Shown in pieces: positions 5,386-10,577 of a stretch of DNA of 10,577 nucleotides. The stretch comes from JALOAF01 sp035446765. Its GTDB lineage: Bacteria > Patescibacteriota > Gracilibacteria > Absconditabacterales > Absconditicoccaceae. How positions within the stretch are numbered: position 1 is the first letter of the stretch; the number at the start of each line of letters is the position of its first letter. The position numbers and the translations under genes are program-made. The notes under the pieces were generated by a model that saw only the letters and a program-made list of their open reading frames with translations, had not been told where the DNA came from and did no database searches. The stretch covers positions 1-10,577 of the forward strand of contig DAOTFU010000029.1 in assembly GCA_035446765.1 (NCBI GenBank), in the 5' to 3' direction.

Positions 5386-8088
5386 ATGGGGAATATATTA
5401 AAAATATTGAAAAATAAAATATTTAAGAGAGTTTTGGCGCTTTTTATATTTTCTGGACTATGATTTTTGTTTTTTTGAAACAACATAATAGTGGCTCAGA
5501 ATGATTTTGTAGGTCCACCTACTGAACAAGAATATCTCAATCAACAGGCTAATATAGACTCGGGAGATGAAATGTTGTCCAATATGAATGAGCTCTTTCA
5601 GACTGTGTTGAAAATCTTGTACGCTCTTTTGTGGCCGGTACTTTTTATAGCTGGTATCGCTTTGGATAATACATTGGTATATTGATCTTTTTTGCATTTG
5701 GATGCTAGTTTGTGGAGCCTCTGGAATATAATGAAAAATTTTGCCAATTTTGCTCTCTGATTTATGGTACTTTTTACAATAGTCAGAAATATATTTACAT
5801 CGCCATTTGGCGGAAATGATAAGCGAAAACCTATAGAAATTATCAAAAAGACTTTGATAGCAGGTGTGTTGATACAGATGAGTTGGTTTTTGATGGCCGC
5901 ATTGATAGATGTATCTACTATAATGACCTACTCTGTATGATGATTACCTATGACTGTACTTAAAAATAATCCAAAATATGCTGATACTCCTATTATGTGA
6001 GTTAGTGCAAACTTGGATACAGATGAAAATAACAAAAAAATGGATCTACAATATTATAGTACTTATGGTCACCACAAGATAGCTCCTTGTGATGTGCGCA
6101 ATAGTGTACATGGTTTGACTGGATCCTATATTGTATGACCAAAAAGAATCTTTGTAGAAAATGGAGTGCTTTTTGATACATGATATTGTAGTCTATGAGC
6201 TTGGCCATACAAATTTAAACCAATTACCAATGAAGAGTACGGTAGTGGTGAGATTGAAAATAATACTAAATATAAAGCTGTAGTAGCCAATTTTTTTGGT
6301 GATTTAGATAACAGTTCAGGTCAACAATTAGCTGCAAACTGTAATCTTATACCTTTGTCTACAGCATTACCGGAAAATTGTCGTGAGACTTATTGAGCTT
6401 TAGGTAAAGAAGATCCATTTTTTAAGGATGTGAGTGAAGATGTACAATTTACTGTAGATAGTTTGCTTGAAAAATCTAAATGATTTGTGTGACCTTTTAT
6501 CACCATATATTCTTCTTTGTTGGATTTCACTACATTGGCTGATGATCCAGATAGTGCTACCGATCTTTTGGCTAGCTTCTTTTTGTTGTTGATAAAGGTG
6601 GCTTTTGCAGTAGTTTTGTTTTTTCCTTTATTGACTTTGGCTCTGGTATTGATAGTGAGGATATGAATACTTTGGTTGGCGATAGCCATATCTCCGATCA
6701 TTGTATTATTAAAAGTATTTGATGGTGTATTTAAGCTTGGATGAGAATCTTGATGATGAAAACTTTTTGAACATTTTGAGATTTCTAATCTGATTAAGCT
6801 AATATTCGCACCAGTTTTTGTGGTATTTGCTATAAGTATGTCTTTGATATTTCTGACAGCATTAAATAAATTTCAAGATAAGTGAGATGATGGTATGCAG
6901 ACAGGCTGGGATAGTGAACAGATGTCTGAACTTGGTATAGAGAAGGTAGACAACAAATATTCTGTATGATGATTGATAGAAATAGATTTAAACAATGAAA
7001 AGATTAATGAGTGAATGGATATGTTTGCTTGGCTTATCACCAATCTTTTTGCCGTGTGAATAATACGGTTTTTCTTGTTTTTTGCTGTGAGGATGACAAA
7101 GATTGGGGACTCTATATGAAAGTGATTTCAAGAAAGTATACAAAAACTTGCAAAGAATTTACCTATCATACCTATACCGGGTATGTGATGAATTTGATTG
7201 GCCGCTGCTGGTCAGTGACTTAAAGATCTAGGTAATAAAATACCAAATCAACTTCAAGCTCAACAGATGGAAGAGTTGAAGAAGAATCTTCCTTGGTTGT
7301 ATGGAGAACAAGCTACTACTAGTGAATGAGGCTCTACTTTTGATGGTCTTCAGAGTGCAACTATTGAAAATATTACCAGTAAGTTTGCTTGATGATCTAC
7401 TGCCCAAGAGGTTTGGGATCAGTTGTCAGAGTCTGATAGAGAAGCTTTGTCTAAGAATTGAATTGAAGATGTTAATGGTTTGTCTACAGCATATAACAAT
7501 TATGTTACAAATAATATTTCTAATGTGGAATGAATTGAGGAGTTATTAGGACAAACAGAAACATCATCTGCAGGAGTTACTACTTATGATGCAGAAAATC
7601 TAGCAAATTCTACTATTGAGAATATGGCTAATTCGTGATGAGCTTGGGAAGAACGAGCTAAATGAGTGCTTGGTGGAAATGTTAAGACAGCATGATGAAC
7701 TTATGTTATGGTTAATAAATGAAATCATTCTAGCCCACAATTTAAATTGGTAACTCAAGAAGAATATAGTAGTAAATATTTGTGAATTAGTAAAGAAGAA
7801 CCTTTGAATGAAAAACAAATAAAAGAAGATTTACAGAAAAAATTGGAGATTGATTATAATTTAACAGAGGATCTTAAAAAAGATTTATCTCCTGAAGAAT
7901 TGGAAAAAAGGCAAAAAGCTTATGATAAAGAATTTGAAGCTCATATGTTACAAATTGAGCAATTAAAGAATTTGAGTGATAACTCAAACAATAATCCGGA
8001 ATCACCCTCATCAACAGAAGAACTAGGAACAGGAACAGGAACAGGAACAGGAACAGGAACAGGAACAGGAACAGAAAAACCTAATTAA
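5386..8088 (+). CDS. VirB6/TrbL-like T4SS polytopic membrane protein, large paralog
   Basis: A 900-residue protein from ATG 5386 to TAA 8086-8088, joined by about 40 in-frame UGA=Gly codons. Layout: N-terminal signal or anchor helix 14-37; helices near 73-94, 118-137 and 156-176 with a conserved block 99-189 (YGSFLHLDASLWSLWNIMKN, GVLIQMSWFLMAALIDVSTI); a polar loop 180-390 that holds the protein's only four cysteines (235, 268, 319, 332), probably external and disulfide-linked; a hydrophobic core 394-442 ending in SPIIVLLKVFDG; helices near 473-492 and 545-568; and a long soluble tail 570-900 with NLPIIPIPGMGG, a charged helical stretch 806-865 and a terminal (Gly-Thr)8. The plan fits CPR VirB6/TrbL-like T4SS channel proteins. 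It is followed after 28 bases by a paralog, in one operon. Confidence 0.85.
8026..8073 (+). repeat. Hexanucleotide tandem repeat (GGAACA)8 encoding Gly-Thr
   Basis: Eight perfect copies of GGAACA in frame near the 3' end of the large VirB6-like gene, giving (Gly-Thr)8 four residues before the stop. All copies are identical, so the array is young or unstable. Its period of six keeps the frame on gain or loss of units. Every Gly here is GGA, none is UGA. Confidence 0.95.
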
Positions 8089-8116
8089 ATAAAATAAACA
8101 TTAATTAAAACAATAC

Positions 8117-9931
8117 ATGAGACTAATAAAAAAACTGATAGCACGAATAAGTACAAAAAGAAATATAAAGATGATATTGGTGTTTTTGGTGTTTGTTGGG
8201 TTTTTTGTAGCAAATACTTTTGCAGCAGGTCAAACTGGTGATATGTCTACGACAGATAAGTTGGCAAAATTTTTTTATCATATAGTTTCTTTTTTGTCTT
8301 GGTGATGGGTGATATTGGCAAATCTGGCTGGTAAACTTATGACCAATGATATCTTGTATTGATCTTTTTTACACTTGGATACAAGTCTCTGGAATCTGTG
8401 GAATATCATCAAAAACTTTGCTAATTTTGCTTTGTGATTTATGATACTTTTTGCCGTAATACAAAATATATTTGTATGAACTTTTGGTAAGTGAAATGAT
8501 AAATGGGCTCCATTGAAGGTAATAAAAAAAGCTTTGATAGCAGGTGTACTAATACAGATGAGTTGGTTTTTGATGTGAGCTGTAGTAGATTTGTCCACTA
8601 TCATGACTTCTGCTGTATGATCTTTTCCATCACAGTTTTTGGCTTCAGATGATAAGTTTAGGTGAAATTTTAATGAAAATTTAAAAAGTTTAAATAAAGC
8701 TAAAGTCTCTTTTGATTGGGATGAGGCCAAATGGGGACCTATAGAGCAAGATGCTTGATCTATGGAGGAAGATGATATAAAGCAGTTGATAGACTCAATA
8801 ATGCCTGGACATGATTCGGTTTCTGGTCCTTTGTTGTTTTTGGGTTTGTCAGTGTTTGAATTTAATGAAATAACATTTTTGAATGAGACACCAGAGTTTT
8901 TGGATGATAGTAGTGAGGATAAATGGTGACAGTTATTTATGAGCATATGAATATCTGCAACAGTTTTGATAGTGTTTTCTTTGATGATGTTGTTTATATT
9001 TGTATTTAATTTGTTTAGGATAATAGTTATATGGATTATAATACCGCTTTTACCCATGATAATACTTTTGAAAGTTTTTGATATAAAGTTGGGTGGAAAG
9101 GGTGGATCGTCGAGTGATTTGCAATCGTTTGTAGATATAAAAAATATTATAGTATTGGTTTTTAAACCAATCATAATGGTATGAGCATTGAGTCTGATAT
9201 TGGTAATATTGATTTTAGTAAAATCTATAATGACCTCCAACAACAAGGTAGGTAAATTTTCTATGAATGATGATCAAATGAATATAGTGACAGAGTCTGT
9301 AAATCCAGGCGCAGAAGATGAGGTCTACAATTCTACTATACAGGCAGAGTGATTGTTTGAGTTTACTATGTCTAACACCAAAACTACTATTGCGGATTTG
9401 ATAGTATACCTTTTGGCATTATTTTTGATATATTTCTTGACCAAGATCACTATAAGCACCAAGACTTGATTTGGTTTTATAGACAAAGCATTGGAAAATG
9501 GTTTTGAGTCTTTGGAGAAAATCGCAAAGAATCTACCTATTGTGCCTATAGCTGGTGGTGTGGGTATCAGCTCTCTTAAAGAAGCTAATGTAACTGATGC
9601 TGCTACTAGATTAGCTGGAATAGATACATTGTCGCAAAATGCTAGAGTGGCAGAGTTTTTGTGACTTGGATCATCTTGGGAGAGTTTGAGTGTGAATCAA
9701 AATAGGGAAAGCTTTATAGCTAATGCTAGGAAGATAGCTAATGACAGAGGTATGACAGATACACAAATATTAAATGATGATGATTTGATAGCAAAAATTA
9801 ATAAATGGAATGATGGACACAAAAGTCAGTCTAAGGTAAATGCTAAAGATATAACTTCTTCATGAGCTGTTGATAAAGTTACCAAAACAGGGGGAGTTTC
9901 TTGAGTTGGTGATAACACAACAGAAGAATAA
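8117..9931 (+). CDS. VirB6/TrbL-like T4SS polytopic membrane protein, smaller paralog
   Basis: A 604-residue protein from ATG 8117 to TAA 9929-9931, with 17 UGA=Gly codons. Layout: signal-like segment 18-37 (ILVFLVFVGFFVANTFAAG), helix near 55-72, conserved block 81-170 (YGSFLHLDTSLWNLWNIIKN, GVLIQMSWFLMGAVVDLSTI), an acidic loop 180-272 without cysteine, hydrophobic core 275-320 ending in LPMIILLKVFDIKLGG, helices near 342-370 and 425-443, and a soluble tail with NLPIVPIAGGVG (473-484). Three blocks match the 900-residue neighbour, and stretches of DNA are nearly identical (for example around 5850-5900 and 8540-8575), so the pair arose by tandem duplication. The external loop and tail are much shorter here and there is no Gly-Thr run. 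It probably forms part of the same inner-membrane channel. A stop-delimited frame of 322 codons on the other strand is only its antisense shadow. Confidence 0.85.
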
Positions 9932-9953
9932 AAATAATTTCTTTATTTTTTGC

Positions 9954-9983
9954 TTGAATATTTTACCATTCTTAGTATATAAT
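9954..9983 (+). promoter_or_regulatory. Promoter of the lysozyme-like gene
   Basis: TTGAAT (9954-9959), 18 bases, TATAAT (9978-9983). Same spacing and same 12-base -10 region (TTAGTATATAAT, 9972-9983) as the promoter at 4226-4255. The leader to ATG 10083 is about 93 bases and contains a GC-rich repeat element. Confidence 0.6.
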
Positions 9984-9987
9984 TATC

Positions 9988-10035
9988 AGTTAAAAGTGAA
10001 ACCACCGCCCTGCGGGGCAAGAGTTAAAAGTGAAA
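9988..10035 (+). repeat. GC-rich hairpin element between 14-base direct repeats
   Basis: AGTTAAAAGTGAAA occurs at 9988-10001 and again at 10022-10035. Between them are 20 bases, mostly G and C, that can fold as GCCC-TGCG-GGGC (10007-10018) or CCGC-CCT-GCGG (10005-10015). This is by far the most GC-rich spot in the window. It looks like a small interspersed or REP-like element placed in the leader of the next gene. I see no second copy in the window. Confidence 0.6.
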
Positions 10036-10082
10036 GGTTGATATACTTTCCTTTTGATTATTTTATATTGTTTTTGATAAAT

Positions 10083-10577
10083 ATGAGAAAGACAAAAATT
10101 GGTTTATGGGGGATTAGTTTATTGGCCATTGGTTTGTTTTCGATTGGTGTGAGTTTTGCTTACAATCCAACAAGTGAAGATACACAAAATTTAAATAGTT
10201 TAAAATCTCAATTGGATTTACTTATAGTGGAAGATAGAGTAAATTTGTGGGATTTTTATGATCAATTGAAAACTTTAGAAGTGGAATATGATGAAGATAG
10301 TAGATTGGAATATATGTTGTGAAATCTAAAAGATTATATATATGGTAGATTGTTTACATTTAAGACTGCAGATAAGGTTTCTTCAGAGTCTTTTAAGCAA
10401 GAGTTTCTTTCGTGATACAATACTGGTTTTTCATTAGAATTGGATGATAGTTTGCAAAATTGTACTGGTTGGTACAATACTTTGGATGATATAAGCTTTG
10501 CTTACAATTTTCCTACAGCATTGACTATAGCTACTTGGTATAGAGAGTCTACTTGTGCTTATTATCTACCAAACAAT
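10083..10577 (+). CDS. Secreted lysozyme-fold (lytic transglycosylase-like) protein, 5' part
   Basis: The first 165 residues of a gene that runs off the right edge; two UGA=Gly. Start ATG 10083 is followed by a signal peptide (RKTK, hydrophobic GISLLAIGLFSIGV, likely cut after SFA at 26). Residues 30-95 are helical and acidic. Near the end, FAYNFPTALTIATWYREST with C158 fits the catalytic start of lysozyme-like/SLT domains of CPR proteins, where the Glu of W-x-x-E-S (E155) would be the general acid and the following C-x-Y-Y-x-P-x-N leads towards a GDGPFQ-type motif beyond the window. C127 and C158 may form a disulfide. Placed behind the VirB6 pair, it is a plausible VirB1-like peptidoglycan hydrolase for T4SS assembly. 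An in-frame extension upstream to about 9870 would overlap the previous gene and is not favoured. Confidence 0.7.

Noticed and set aside
7011..7549. + strand frames at 7011-7223 and 7301-7549
   Set aside because: They are out of frame with the continuous large VirB6-like gene and show no domain or start context.
8278..9246. 322-codon open frame on the - strand
   Set aside because: It lies wholly antisense to the smaller VirB6-like gene, whose + strand frame carries clear family motifs and membrane helices. Its translation is low in complexity, shows no domain and has no promoter or start context.
5386..9931. Series of short pseudogene fragments in the 5.4-9.9 kb region
   Set aside because: They look broken only if UGA is a stop. 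With UGA=Gly the region has two uninterrupted genes with consistent domain order.
9870..10082. Upstream extension of the lysozyme-like protein to 9870
   Set aside because: It would overlap the previous gene by about 60 bases, run through the GC-rich repeat and place the signal peptide in the middle of the protein.

Overview
The window comes from a very AT-rich bacterium that reads UGA as glycine (NCBI code 25), so it most likely belongs to Candidatus Absconditabacteria (SR1) or Candidatus Gracilibacteria of the Patescibacteria/CPR. With UGA as stop, every large gene falls to pieces. With UGA as Gly, the fragments join into full-length proteins, and the added glycines sit at positions that a known family (DUF1846) conserves. 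Nearly all reading frames below were rebuilt this way, and only UAA and UAG act as stops. No tRNA, rRNA, CRISPR array or insertion sequence was seen, and no gap between genes exceeds about 240 bases.

Left part (1-2370): the 3' end of an AAA_33-type P-loop kinase on the + strand; a small secreted protein of unknown function on the - strand; and a C-terminally short DUF1846 protein on the + strand. The last two are divergent, each with a sigma70-like promoter. Convergent ends share bidirectional hairpin terminators.

Centre and right (2371-10577): a type IV secretion system (T4SS)-like locus arranged as two divergent arms. The - strand arm (4156 down to 2371) encodes two small two-helix pilin-like proteins and a CPR-type TraC N-terminal-like protein. 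The + strand arm (4307 onward) encodes a membrane protein with a Cys-containing C-terminal domain, two paralogous VirB6/TrbL-like polytopic proteins (900 and 604 residues), and the start of a secreted lysozyme-fold protein, a plausible VirB1-like wall hydrolase. Promoter-like sites precede both arms and the hydrolase gene, and two of them share the same 12 bases around the -10 box.

Inferred working model: pilin-like subunits and the VirB6 pair form an envelope channel, the hydrolase opens peptidoglycan, and the TraC-like protein works with a VirB4-type ATPase encoded elsewhere, since none is in the window. Whether this moves DNA, exports protein, takes up DNA or acts in host contact cannot be decided from the sequence.
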